DNA from: an uncultured Stenotrophomonas sp.
GTDB taxonomy: Bacteria; Pseudomonadota; Gammaproteobacteria; Xanthomonadales; Xanthomonadaceae
Direction of reading: 5' to 3'
Assembly: GCA_913775725.1 (NCBI GenBank)
Contig: CAJYNG010000017.1
Coordinates: 1 to 64,000, forward strand
DNA: 64,000 nucleotides
The translations under genes were made by a program, and so were the position numbers. The notes below the pieces were generated by a model, which worked only from the letters and a program-made list of their open reading frames with translations, was not told the DNA's origin and did no database searches. Below, one piece after another: positions 8,371 to 17,222 of this stretch; position 1 is the stretch's first letter; every line of letters begins with the position of its first letter.

Positions 8371-8853
8371 TCAGAAGAATCGCCCGTATACGACCTGCAC
8401 GATCTCACCGTTGCCGGTATTGATCAGCAGCGCGTCCGGCCCATAGCGCACCCATTCAAAGCCCATCGGTGGCATGTCCAGGCCGAACAGCCAGAAATCG
8501 TTGAGGATATAGTCGCCGACCCAGTAGGGGCGCGGCAGGATCTGACCGTAATGCCAACGCTGGTAGCCATAGCCCACGGGCGGGTGGTAGGGCCCGATGC
8601 GGAAGGCGTGGTCGGCACGGAAATTGTGCCGGTACTCTTCACGGAACGCCGGGCGCGCATTACCCAGTTCGCGCGGACGCTCCATTCGCGGATAGCCCCA
8701 CGGCGCGCGCATGGGCTCCTCGCGTGGTGCGGTCATATGCGGCCCACCTTCGGGGCGGCGCTCGGCAGCGGCAATGGAAACGCCACCCAGCAACGGCAGC
8801 ACCAGCAGCGCACCTGCCAGCAGGCAGCGGCTGTAGCGCAATGAGGTATTCAT
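8371..8853 (-). CDS. RcnB family protein, secreted
   Basis: A 160-aa protein with a signal peptide (MNTSLRYSRCLLAGALLVLP, cleavage near AAAE at about residue 30). The middle is rich in Arg, Pro, His and Tyr. The C-terminal part carries the RcnB-like segment WVGDYILNDFWLFGLDMPP followed by GFEWVRYGPDALLIN and ends VVYGRFF. RcnB of E. coli is a periplasmic protein tuning nickel/cobalt efflux, but family members in Xanthomonadaceae are mostly uncharacterised, so function is not assigned. The ATG at 8853 is set by the signal peptide. It is convergent with galE. Confidence 0.8.
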   Translation of the reverse strand: MNTSLRYSRCLLAGALLVLPLLGGVSIAAAERRPEGGPHMTAPREEPMRAPWGYPRMERPRELGNARPAFREEYRHNFRADHAFRIGPYHPPVGYGYQRWHYGQILPRPYWVGDYILNDFWLFGLDMPPMGFEWVRYGPDALLINTGNGEIVQVVYGRFF

Positions 8854-9047
8854 GGTCGTGGTCCTTGCAACGAAAGAAGAAGGATGGAGCGCGATCCGCT
8901 CCGACCGGGTCCCTGCCTGCGCGGAGGCTGCATGACGGCAAGGGATCCTGATCCGGGAATACGCCCGGCCTCGTTCACGACGCGTCACAAAGCGCACAGC
9001 CGCAGCTGAACATGATCGCGGGTCGCAATCGGTTCAGTCAGTGGCGC

Positions 9048-9082
9048 GGTAAAGCGACATGGCCGCAGAAGCGGCCATGTCG
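9048..9082 (-). terminator. Probable terminator after glmM
   Basis: A perfect 12-bp stem CGACATGGCCGC/GCGGCCATGTCG with an AGAA loop stands 28 bp past the glmM stop on the minus strand; the following sequence CTTTACC is only weakly T-rich. Confidence 0.55.
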
Positions 9083-9109
9083 AAGTGCCTGGTTGTACCG
9101 CCGCTGGCC

Positions 9110-10470
9110 TCAGGCGGCGGCTTCACGTACCGCCGCGGACAGGCGGTCCAGCGTGTCCTGCATCAGCGTTGCATCATCGGCTTCGACCGTGACCCGCACC
9201 ACCGGCTCGGTACCGGACGGGCGCAGGAACGCACGGCCACGGCCGGCCACCGATTGCTGTGCGACGACCAGCGCGGCCTGCACGCTGTCGGCCTGCACCG
9301 TGGCCTTGGCCGAGACATTGCCCAACCGCACGTTGACCGTCTTCTGCGGCACCCGCACCAGCCCCTTCAGCGCCTGGCGCAGGGTTTGCCCGCTGTTGCG
9401 CAGCGCCACCAGCACCTGCAGGGCGCTGACGATGCCGTCACCGGTGGTGGCCCGATCCAGGCACAGCAGGTGGCCGGAGGCTTCACCGCCGAGCACGCCA
9501 CCACCTTCGATCAGCGCCTGGTGCACGTAGCGATCACCAACATTGCTGCGCACGAACGGAATCTGCAGATCGGCAAATGCCTTCTCCACGCCGTAATTGC
9601 TCATCAGCGTGCCGACCACCGGGCCGCGCAGGCGGCCTTCGTCCTTCCAGGCGCGGGCCAGGATGTACAGCAGGTCATCGCCGTCGACCGGGTTGCCCTG
9701 GTCGTCGGCCATCAGCACGCGGTCGCCATCTCCGTCGAAGGCGATGCCGAGATCGGCGCGGGTTTCGCGGACCTTTGCCGCCAGGTTGTCGATATGGGTG
9801 GAGCCCACGCCGGCGTTGATGTTGACGCCGTTGGGCTCGGCACCAATGCCGATCACCTCAGCACCCAGTTCGCGGAACAGCAGCGGTGCGATCTGGTAGG
9901 TGGCGCCGTGCGCGCAATCCAGCACCAGGCGCACGCCACGCAGGTCGAACGCGCGCGGCACGCTGGCCTTGCAGAACTCGATGTAACGGCCGACCGCCTC
10001 GCGAGCACGCGATGCCTTGCCCAGCTTTTCAGATTCGGCGGTGGTGAACGGAACGTCCAGCGCCGCTTCCAGGGCCAGCTCGGTGGCATCGTCGAGCTTC
10101 TCGCCCTGGGCGGAAAAGAACTTGATGCCGTTGTCGTAATGCGGGTTGTGCGAGGCGCTGATGACGATGCCGGCATCCACGCCGAGCGTACGGGTCAGGA
10201 ACGCCACCGCCGGGGTCGGCATCGGGCCCAGCAGCTGCACGTCGGCACCGGCGGCGACCAGGCCGGCTTCCAGTGCCGCTTCGAACATGTAGCCGGAAAT
10301 ACGGGTGTCCTTGCCGATCACCACGATCGGCCGGCGCCCATCCTGGCCGCGCTGGGCGACCAGGACACGGCCCAGGGCGTTGCCCAGGCGCAGCACGAAG
10401 TCGGCTGAGATCACGCCCTGGCCGACCCGCCCACGGATGCCATCAGTACCGAAGTACTTGCGGCCTCCCA

Positions 10471-10471
<1 letters not shown>
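9110..10471 (-). CDS. glmM: Phosphoglucosamine mutase
   Basis: Converts glucosamine 6-phosphate to glucosamine 1-phosphate for UDP-GlcNAc, hence peptidoglycan and LPS. The 453-aa protein begins [14 protein letters not shown], the GlmM signature. The active-site phosphoserine is Ser107 in [13 protein letters not shown]; the metal loop [12 protein letters not shown] and the sugar loop GEASGHLL are present; the phosphate loop [11 protein letters not shown] is near the C-terminus. The ATG at 10471 shares its A with the TGA stop of accD (TGATG), and AGGTGG lies just upstream, so translation is probably coupled to accD. Confidence 0.97.
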
Positions 10472-11346
<875 letters not shown>

Positions 11347-11490
11347 GCGGGAGGACACTTCCGTTCAGGGCGGCCCAGGGGCCGCAAAGGCGGACAGTCT
11401 AGCTCCGCTTTCCCTGCCCGTGCACCCCCTTGCCGGCCTGCGGGCCGCCGGAAAAAACCATGCTGGGACGTACGTTTAGGTGCTGGGTGG

Positions 11491-11601
11491 TGCCGGCCGC
11501 TGGCTGGCAGCCCCTTACGTGCAGACCAATGGGTAGCGCCGGCCGCTGGCCGGCAGCCCTTGCACGCGAGCGGTCAGGAAGATGCCGGCCAGCGGCCGGC
11601 A
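11491..11601. repeat. Three REP units between accD and trpA
   Basis: Units TGCCGGCCGCTGGCTGGCA (11491-11509) and GTAGCGCCGGCCGCTGGCCG (starting 11533), then the inverted TGCCGGCCAGCGGCCGGCA (11583-11601). They share a GGCCGGC hairpin core and the middle one has the GTAG head of SMAG elements. The last unit ends 7 bp from the trpA stop codon, so it may shape the trpA mRNA 3' end. Confidence 0.7.
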
Positions 11602-11607
11602 GTCCTG

Positions 11608-12417
11608 TTACGCGTCCAGCGCCTGCCGCAGCGGGACCAGGAAGGTTCGAGCGCGCTGCGCGGCCTCTTCAGCCGAGCCCGCTTCGGCCAGCGCCGCCAC
11701 CAGCGCGCTGCCCACCACCACGCCGTCGGCCTGACGGGCCATGGCCGCGGCACTGTCGGCATCCTTGATGCCGAAACCCGCCACCACCGGCACCGATGCG
11801 CGCGCGCGCAACGCCTGCAGGCGGGCACTGGCGGCATCGCTGTCCAGGCGCTCGGACGCGCCGGTGACACCGGCAAAGCTGACGTAGTAGAGGTAGCCAC
11901 GGGCCAACGCCAGCAGCTTGTCGGCACGCACTTCGCTGGTGGTCGGTGACGCCAGCAGGACCAGCGCCAGGCCCGCCGCATCGAATGCCTGCAGCGCCTC
12001 GCCCGCTTCTTCCGGCGGCAGGTCGACCAGCAGTACGCCGTCCACACCTGCGGCTACGGCGGCCTTGGCGAAGGCCGCGTACCCGTGGATCTCCACCGGG
12101 TTCAAGTAGCCCATCAACACCACCGGCGTCTGTACGTCACGCTCGCGGAACTGCGCCACGGCCTGCAGCACGTAGCGGCTGCCAGCACCGCGTGCCAGCG
12201 CGCGCTCGGAGCTGCGCTGGATGGTCGGGCCATCGGCCATCGGGTCGGAGAATGGCACGCCCAGTTCGATCACATCGGCGCCGGCATCGACCAGTGCGTG
12301 CATGACCGGCACGGTGGCCTCCAGCGAGGGATCACCGGCAGTGATGAAGGGAATCAGCGCCTTGCGCTGCTGCTCGCGCAGTCGCTGGAAACAGGCATCG
12401 AGTCGGGATACAGACAT
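11608..12417 (-). CDS. trpA: Tryptophan synthase alpha chain
   Basis: Cleaves indole-3-glycerol phosphate to indole and glyceraldehyde 3-phosphate; indole is channelled to TrpB. The 269-aa TIM-barrel product has catalytic Glu51 (ELGVPFSDP) and Asp62 (ADGPTIQ). The ATG at 12417 gives the usual MSVSRLDACF start. It follows the lipoprotein gene by one base and so belongs to a trpB-lipoprotein-trpA operon. Confidence 0.97.
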   Translation of the reverse strand: MSVSRLDACFQRLREQQRKALIPFITAGDPSLEATVPVMHALVDAGADVIELGVPFSDPMADGPTIQRSSERALARGAGSRYVLQAVAQFRERDVQTPVVLMGYLNPVEIHGYAAFAKAAVAAGVDGVLLVDLPPEEAGEALQAFDAAGLALVLLASPTTSEVRADKLLALARGYLYYVSFAGVTGASERLDSDAASARLQALRARASVPVVAGFGIKDADSAAAMARQADGVVVGSALVAALAEAGSAEEAAQRARTFLVPLRQALDA

Positions 12418-12418
12418 C

Positions 12419-13096
12419 TCAGGCACATCCTTCAATCAGTTCAATCGCATCGCTGGTCCCCCAGTACATCCGGGTGACCTTCCCTTCAAACAGTTCCACG
12501 CGGATGCCCAGGTCCGAACCCGGGTCCTGCCAGGTGAGGTACTCGCCCTGATCACCGTCGTAGGCATGCGGGCTGGACACCGGCGGTTTCGGGAACTGGG
12601 CCATGGCCTGGGCACGGGTCATGCCGATGCGCAGGCCGAACGGCCCCGGCTGTTCAACCGGCAGTTCCGGCTCATCACCCGGCTTCAGATCAAAACGGAC
12701 CACACGGTCGTCGTCGGTCATCATCGACACGCCCGGCGGCAGCCCCTTGCCGTCGTAGTACTCGCAGTCGCCTTCGAAGAATTCCTTCGCGCCCTGCGCC
12801 TTCCAGGGACCCAGTGCCTTCAGGTCACTCATGTGCTGGCCAACCAGCACGTCACCGGCATGATCCAGCGCCACCGAAGCCACCGCGGGCGCGTCATCGC
12901 CGCTGGTCCCTTCTTCGGAGGGGGCATCGACAATGGGCGTACGCGCCATCGGGTCAAGATCATCGTTGGCGGCCTGCTGCACAGGCTGCGTGGTGGCCTT
13001 GGCGGCCGGTGCCAGCACCGGCGGCTCCGGCGGCTGGCACGCGGCCACCCCCAGTGCCAGCAGCAGCACGCCACTGTTCCGCAGCAGCGCGCTCAC
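12419..13096 (-). CDS. Predicted lipoprotein of unknown function between trpB and trpA
   Basis: A 225-aa product starting [20 protein letters not shown] with a lipobox ending at Cys20, so it should be lipid-anchored in the envelope. After a Pro/Ala-rich linker it has a globular part with [34 protein letters not shown] and [19 protein letters not shown] do not recognise the family; the layout resembles small envelope proteins annotated only as hypothetical. The GTG start overlaps the trpB stop (GTGA), and trpA begins one base after its stop, so it is translationally coupled to both. A direct role in tryptophan synthesis is unlikely given its location. Confidence 0.8.
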   Translation of the reverse strand: MSALLRNSGVLLLALGVAACQPPEPPVLAPAAKATTQPVQQAANDDLDPMARTPIVDAPSEEGTSGDDAPAVASVALDHAGDVLVGQHMSDLKALGPWKAQGAKEFFEGDCEYYDGKGLPPGVSMMTDDDRVVRFDLKPGDEPELPVEQPGPFGLRIGMTRAQAMAQFPKPPVSSPHAYDGDQGEYLTWQDPGSDLGIRVELFEGKVTRMYWGTSDAIELIEGCA

Positions 13097-14310
13097 AGCA
13101 CCAGCCCTTCGCGCGCGGCGATGGTGTGCACGTCCTTGTCGCCACGGCCGGACAGATTGCAGAGGACGATCTGGTCACGCGGACGACCGCGCGCCAGCTT
13201 GATCGCCTGCGCCAGCGCATGGCTGGACTCCAGTGCCGGCAGGATGCCTTCGGTGTGCGCCAGCAGGTGGAAGGCCTGCAGCGCTTCTTCATCGGTGATG
13301 CCGAGGTAGCGCGCGCGGCCGGTATCGGCCAGGAACGCGTGCTCAGGGCCGACGCCCGGATAGTCCAGGCCGGCCGACACCGAGTGGGTCTCGATGATCT
13401 GGCCGTCGTCGTCGCACAGCACATAGGTGCGGTTGCCGTGCAGCACGCCGGGGCGACCCGCCGCGATGGAGGCGGCATGGCGACCGGTGCTGATGCCATC
13501 ACCGGCAGCTTCGGCGCCGACGATCTCGACCTGGCGATCGTTGAGGAAGGCATGGAACAGGCCGATGGCATTGCTGCCGCCGCCGACGCAGGCGGTGATC
13601 GCATCCGGCAGGCGACCGTACTCGGCCAGCATCTGCTCACGCGCTTCGCGGCCGACGATGGCATTGAAGTCACGCACCATGCGCGGGTACGGATCCGGTC
13701 CAGCCACGGTGCCGATGATGTAGAAGGTGTCCTGCACGTTGGTCACCCAGTCGCGCATCGCTTCGTTGAGCGCGTCCTTCAGGGTGGCCGAGCCGGAAGT
13801 GACCGGTACCACCGTCGCGCCCAGCAGCTTCATGCGGTAGACGTTGATCTTCTGCCGCTCGATGTCGGTGGCACCCATGTACACCACGCATTCCAGGCCC
13901 AGTCGCGCAGCAACCGTGGCACTGGCCACGCCATGCTGGCCGGCACCGGTCTCGGCGATGATGCGCTTCTTGCCCATGCGCGCGGCCAGCAGCGCCTGGC
14001 CGATGGTGTTGTTGATCTTGTGCGCGCCGGTGTGGTTCAGGTCCTCGCGCTTGAGCAGGATCTGTGCGCCGCCGACGTGATCGCTCAGGCGCTGGGCGTG
14101 ATAGATCGGGCTCGGCCGGCCCACGTAATGCGCCAGGTCGCGGTCATAGGCCGCCTGGAAGTCGGGGTCCTGGCGGGCCTGGTCATAGGCCTGGGCCAGT
14201 TCCTGCAGCGGGCCGACCAGGGTTTCGGCAACGAAACTGCCGCCGTAGCGGCCGAAGTGACCCTGGGCATCCGGGAAGGCGTGGTAGTCGGCAATGGGGG
14301 AGGCAGACAT
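13093..14310 (-). CDS. trpB: Tryptophan synthase beta chain
   Basis: PLP enzyme that joins indole and serine to make tryptophan. The 405-aa product carries the PLP lysine Lys98 in [10 protein letters not shown], the catalytic glutamate in ETGAGQHG, and the phosphate-binding glycine loop VGGGSNAIG. Length and termini match TrpB1. It heads the operon trpB-lipoprotein-trpA and is divergent from a LysR-type regulator across 96 bp, the classic trpI-trpBA layout of pseudomonads. Confidence 0.98.
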   Translation of the reverse strand: MSASPIADYHAFPDAQGHFGRYGGSFVAETLVGPLQELAQAYDQARQDPDFQAAYDRDLAHYVGRPSPIYHAQRLSDHVGGAQILLKREDLNHTGAHKINNTIGQALLAARMGKKRIIAETGAGQHGVASATVAARLGLECVVYMGATDIERQKINVYRMKLLGATVVPVTSGSATLKDALNEAMRDWVTNVQDTFYIIGTVAGPDPYPRMVRDFNAIVGREAREQMLAEYGRLPDAITACVGGGSNAIGLFHAFLNDRQVEIVGAEAAGDGISTGRHAASIAAGRPGVLHGNRTYVLCDDDGQIIETHSVSAGLDYPGVGPEHAFLADTGRARYLGITDEEALQAFHLLAHTEGILPALESSHALAQAIKLARGRPRDQIVLCNLSGRGDKDVHTIAAREGLVL

Positions 14311-14406
14311 GGATACGACCGGTGGTTCAGACAGGTGGATACTCTAGCGCACGGGTCGTGACCGGAAAATGGATATTATCTGGCGCATATCGTCAGGAAA
14401 TCTCAC
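14311..14406. promoter_or_regulatory. Divergent trpB / LysR control region
   Basis: This 96-bp gap must hold both promoters and the regulator binding site. A plausible -10 for the LysR gene is TATTAT at 14374-14379, with ribosome binding site CAGGAAA before the ATG. By analogy with TrpI, indole-glycerol phosphate would be the inducer signal; no exact operator could be fixed by eye. Confidence 0.5.
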
Positions 14407-15294
14407 ATGAGCCGTTCCCTGCTTCCGCCGCTCAATGCACTGCGCGCGTTCGAGGCCACCGCACGCCTCGGTGGCGTGGGCCGCGCCGCACAGGACCTGC
14501 ACGTCACCCACGGCGCGGTCAGCCGGCAACTGAAGCTGCTGGAAGACCATCTCGGCCTGCCGCTGTTCCAGCGTGCCGGTCGCGGGCTGCGCCTGACCGC
14601 TGCGGGCACGCGCCTGCAGGCAGCCTGCAGCGAAGCCTTCGGCGGCATCGAAGACTGCGTGCGAGAACTGCGGCGGCCGGCGGCAGCCCCGGCGCTGGTA
14701 CTGGGTTGCAGCGGCAGCGTACTGGCGCGCTGGATGATCCCGCGCCTGCCTGCGCTGCAGGCCGCCCTGCCCGGCGTGCGCCTGCAGTGGTCGGCGCTGG
14801 ATGGCAGTTTCACCGAAGCGCAGGCAGCACTGGATGCAGTACTGCTGTTGGCGCAGGGGCCGTGGCCCCGGGGCTGGCAGGTGCGCGAACTGGCACCGGA
14901 ACGGGTTGGCGTGGTGGTGGCCCCCTCGCATCCGGCGGCGCAGCGCCTGCGGCATGTCCCCCCCTCGGCGCTGCTGCAGGAGACGCTGCTGCACACCAGC
15001 TCGCGGCCGCAGGCGTGGCCGGCCTGGGCACAGGCGCACGACCTGGACGTGTCGAAGCTGCAGCTGGGCACCGCCTTTGAGCACCTGTACTACTTGTTGG
15101 AAGCCGCGGTGGCCGGGCTGGGCCCGGCAATCGCGCCAGAGCCGCTGGTGGCCGAGGACCTGGCGGCAGGCCGCCTGGTCGCGCCCTGGGGATTTGCCGC
15201 CACGGGTGGCTTCTGGGTACTGGCTTGGCCGGATGGCCCGGCCAACACACGTGTGGAAGCACTGGCGGATTGGGCGGGCCAACAACTCCGCTGA
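14407..15294 (+). CDS. LysR family regulator, TrpI/GcvA-like
   Basis: A 295-aa LysR-type transcription factor. The N-terminal helix-turn-helix spans about residues 7-64 (LNALRAFEATARLGGVGRAA, then VTHGAVSRQLKLLEDHLG), as in the GcvA/TrpI branch. The C-terminal ligand-binding domain follows from about residue 95. Divergent placement from trpB suggests it activates trpBA; this is inference from position, since the ligand-binding domain alone does not fix the effector. Its stop codon is 4 bp before a long palindrome shared with the convergent telA gene. Confidence 0.8.
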   Translation: MSRSLLPPLNALRAFEATARLGGVGRAAQDLHVTHGAVSRQLKLLEDHLGLPLFQRAGRGLRLTAAGTRLQAACSEAFGGIEDCVRELRRPAAAPALVLGCSGSVLARWMIPRLPALQAALPGVRLQWSALDGSFTEAQAALDAVLLLAQGPWPRGWQVRELAPERVGVVVAPSHPAAQRLRHVPPSALLQETLLHTSSRPQAWPAWAQAHDLDVSKLQLGTAFEHLYYLLEAAVAGLGPAIAPEPLVAEDLAAGRLVAPWGFAATGGFWVLAWPDGPANTRVEALADWAGQQLR

Positions 15295-15298
15295 CAAC

Positions 15299-15365
15299 AA
15301 AAAAGGACGGAGGGGATTAAGTCGTAAGTGGCACAAACGACTTAATCCCCTCCGTCCCTTTTTTT
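15299..15365. repeat. Palindromic element, copy 1, between convergent LysR and telA
   Basis: Inverted repeat containing ACGGAGGGGATTAAGTCGT and its complement around an 11-base loop. The arms end in A and T tracts, so both strands read as a rho-independent terminator. Compared with the other two copies the GGGG run is shortened to GG on the left and CCC on the right. It reaches from 4 bp after the LysR stop to the last base of the telA stop codon. Confidence 0.9.
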
Positions 15366-16474
15366 CAGCTGGCGGTCGGGGTGGCCAGGCGCTGCTGCAG
15401 GTCTTCGCGCAGGCGCGACAGCTCGACTTCGGCCTGCTGCCGCTGCTGCATGCCCTCACGATGGATGCTGCGCACTTCTTCCACCGTGGCAATCAGCTGG
15501 TCGTGAACATGGCGCAGCGTTTCCACGTCGATCACGCCGCGCTGGTTGCTGCGCGCTGTATCCACAGAGGCCTGGCGCATCAGGTCGGCGTTGCGGCGCA
15601 TCAGTTCATTGGTCGCGTCGTCGATGGCGTTGGCCAGCTCGGCGGCGGTCTTCTGCTCGCCCAGCGACAGCTGGATCGCGAACTGGCGTTTCCACGACGG
15701 GATGGTGATGTCGCGGACCGTGTTGAACTTCTCGATCAGCTGCAGTCCATTGGCCTGGATCAGGCGGATCATCGGCAGCGACTGGTCGGCTGCATGCTGC
15801 ATCAGCTGCAGGTCGGACACCCGCTTGTCGATCAAACGGATCGCATTTTCGACCTCGCCCAGGCGGATCCGCTGTTGCGGGTCCTCACTGCCCTGCCCGG
15901 CCAGCTGCTCGGTCTGCAGTTCGGCCAGACGCTGCTTGCCCGCAGCGGCGTACAGCCCCAGAGCGTGGCGTTCTTCACGGACGATATCGTGCATGCGGTC
16001 GAACTCGCCCACACGCTTGCCCATCAGCACCTGCTGCGCCCCGACGTCTCCCAGCAGCTGCTCGATCTGCGCATTGGTGTCGCTGAACTTCTGCACCAGC
16101 TCACCCTTGGATGCCCGCAACCGATCAATCAGGCCTCCAATCAGAGGCACCTTGGAACGCTGCGCGAACCCGTCAAGCTTCAGGCTGCGCGCGATGCGCA
16201 CGACTTCGCCCAGCTTTTCACCGCTGGCATCGAGATCGCGGTTGCGCACCTGGTCCAGCAGCTGGCTGGAGAACGCTGCGGTGCGCGTGGCCGCTTCGCG
16301 ACCGAACACCTGCAGGTTACCCGGGCGCAGATCTTCCAGCTCCAAACGGATCTCGGCGATACGCGGCAGATCCTCACGGACCAGGCCAAGTGCCTTCAGC
16401 GCGCCCTCGTCGAGCGTGGAAACGGCGGTGTTGGCCGGTACCAGCGTGCCGGGGCTCTGACTGTCCTGGACCAT
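15365..16474 (-). CDS. telA: TelA family toxic-anion (tellurite) resistance protein
   Basis: A 369-aa, mostly helical protein of the TelA family (KlaA/YaaN relatives), linked to tellurite and other stress resistance by unknown mechanism. Family features are VPLIGGLIDRLRASKGELVQ, DRMHDIVREERHALGLYAAA, RIRLGEVENAIRLIDKRVSDLQ and IPSWKRQFAIQL near residue 255. Length is normal for TelA. The ATG at 16474 has a strong AAGGAGA ribosome binding site; the longer frame upstream overlaps the previous gene out of phase and is not used. It is the last gene of the flotillin/AAA operon, 40 bp after the unknown helical gene, and ends in the shared palindrome. Confidence 0.9.
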   Translation of the reverse strand: MVQDSQSPGTLVPANTAVSTLDEGALKALGLVREDLPRIAEIRLELEDLRPGNLQVFGREAATRTAAFSSQLLDQVRNRDLDASGEKLGEVVRIARSLKLDGFAQRSKVPLIGGLIDRLRASKGELVQKFSDTNAQIEQLLGDVGAQQVLMGKRVGEFDRMHDIVREERHALGLYAAAGKQRLAELQTEQLAGQGSEDPQQRIRLGEVENAIRLIDKRVSDLQLMQHAADQSLPMIRLIQANGLQLIEKFNTVRDITIPSWKRQFAIQLSLGEQKTAAELANAIDDATNELMRRNADLMRQASVDTARSNQRGVIDVETLRHVHDQLIATVEEVRSIHREGMQQRQQAEVELSRLREDLQQRLATPTAS

Positions 16475-16514
16475 CGGGCGATCTCCTTGAAATGGGTAAG
16501 CGGCTGCGGCCGAT

Positions 16515-17222
16515 TCAGCGCAGTCTAGCCTGAGCGGCCGCAACCTCGTCATCGATCTGTGCGTGTAGCGTGGCGGCCTTCGCCGCCAGCGTGGCACCGG
16601 CCGCGGCCTGGCCCGCCACGGCCGCCTGCCGCCAGGCCGGCAGCAGGACATCATGGATGCGTGCGAAACGTTGCAGCAGCAGCGTGTCCTGGTCCTGCAG
16701 CAGCTGCCATTGACCGGCCTCGACGCGATGCAGGGCCGCCAGCCGGCGCAAGTGATCCAGCCGTTCCGACAGCGCGGCATGCCCGGACGCATCACACCGC
16801 GCCAGCCGTGATGCACCCAGCTCGACCCAGGCGTCCAGTGCTGTGGCCGCCTCTGAACGTTCGGCGATGGCCAGGGCCCGCTGCTGCTGGTACTGCTGCA
16901 GGTGCTGGGCCTGCTCGCGCGCCTGCAGGGCCAGCACGCCCAGCTGCGACTGCAGCGTATGCCCTTGCGCCTCGCGGTCGACATCGCGCCCAAGCAGGCG
17001 CCCCCACCAGCCTTCCTGTCGCCGGATCTGCGCAGGATTCCCCGCCTGCAGGGCCAGCGCGATGCGCGCCAGCGCGGCCACCAGGCCTTCGCCCGCAACC
17101 GGCGGCAACGTGGCGGCGCGTTGGGCAAGCACCTGCAGCAGCGGCGCACCGTAGTCGGCCAGCACGGCGACATCGGCCGTGTCCGGCAACATCGGTGACG
17201 GCAGTGGCGCCTGCGTGGTCAC
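16515..17222 (-). CDS. Helical protein of unknown function in the flotillin/AAA/TelA operon
   Basis: A 235-aa Ala-, Gln- and Leu-rich protein predicted to be almost entirely helical with coiled coils (for example AREQAQHLQQYQQQRALAIA). No signal peptide, membrane segment or catalytic motif is visible. I do not recognise a family. It starts with GTG overlapping the stop codon of the giant AAA gene (GTGA) and precedes telA by 40 bp, so it is likely made in step with both. In Firmicutes TelA homologues often pair with a small helical partner (XpaC-type); whether this protein plays such a role is speculation. Confidence 0.75.
   Translation of the reverse strand: MTTQAPLPSPMLPDTADVAVLADYGAPLLQVLAQRAATLPPVAGEGLVAALARIALALQAGNPAQIRRQEGWWGRLLGRDVDREAQGHTLQSQLGVLALQAREQAQHLQQYQQQRALAIAERSEAATALDAWVELGASRLARCDASGHAALSERLDHLRRLAALHRVEAGQWQLLQDQDTLLLQRFARIHDVLLPAWRQAAVAGQAAAGATLAAKAATLHAQIDDEVAAAQARLR

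Noticed and set aside
16475-17173. Longer telA frame (602 codons)
   Set aside because: The upstream part overlaps the helical-protein gene out of frame; the strong AAGGAGA site sets the start at 16474.
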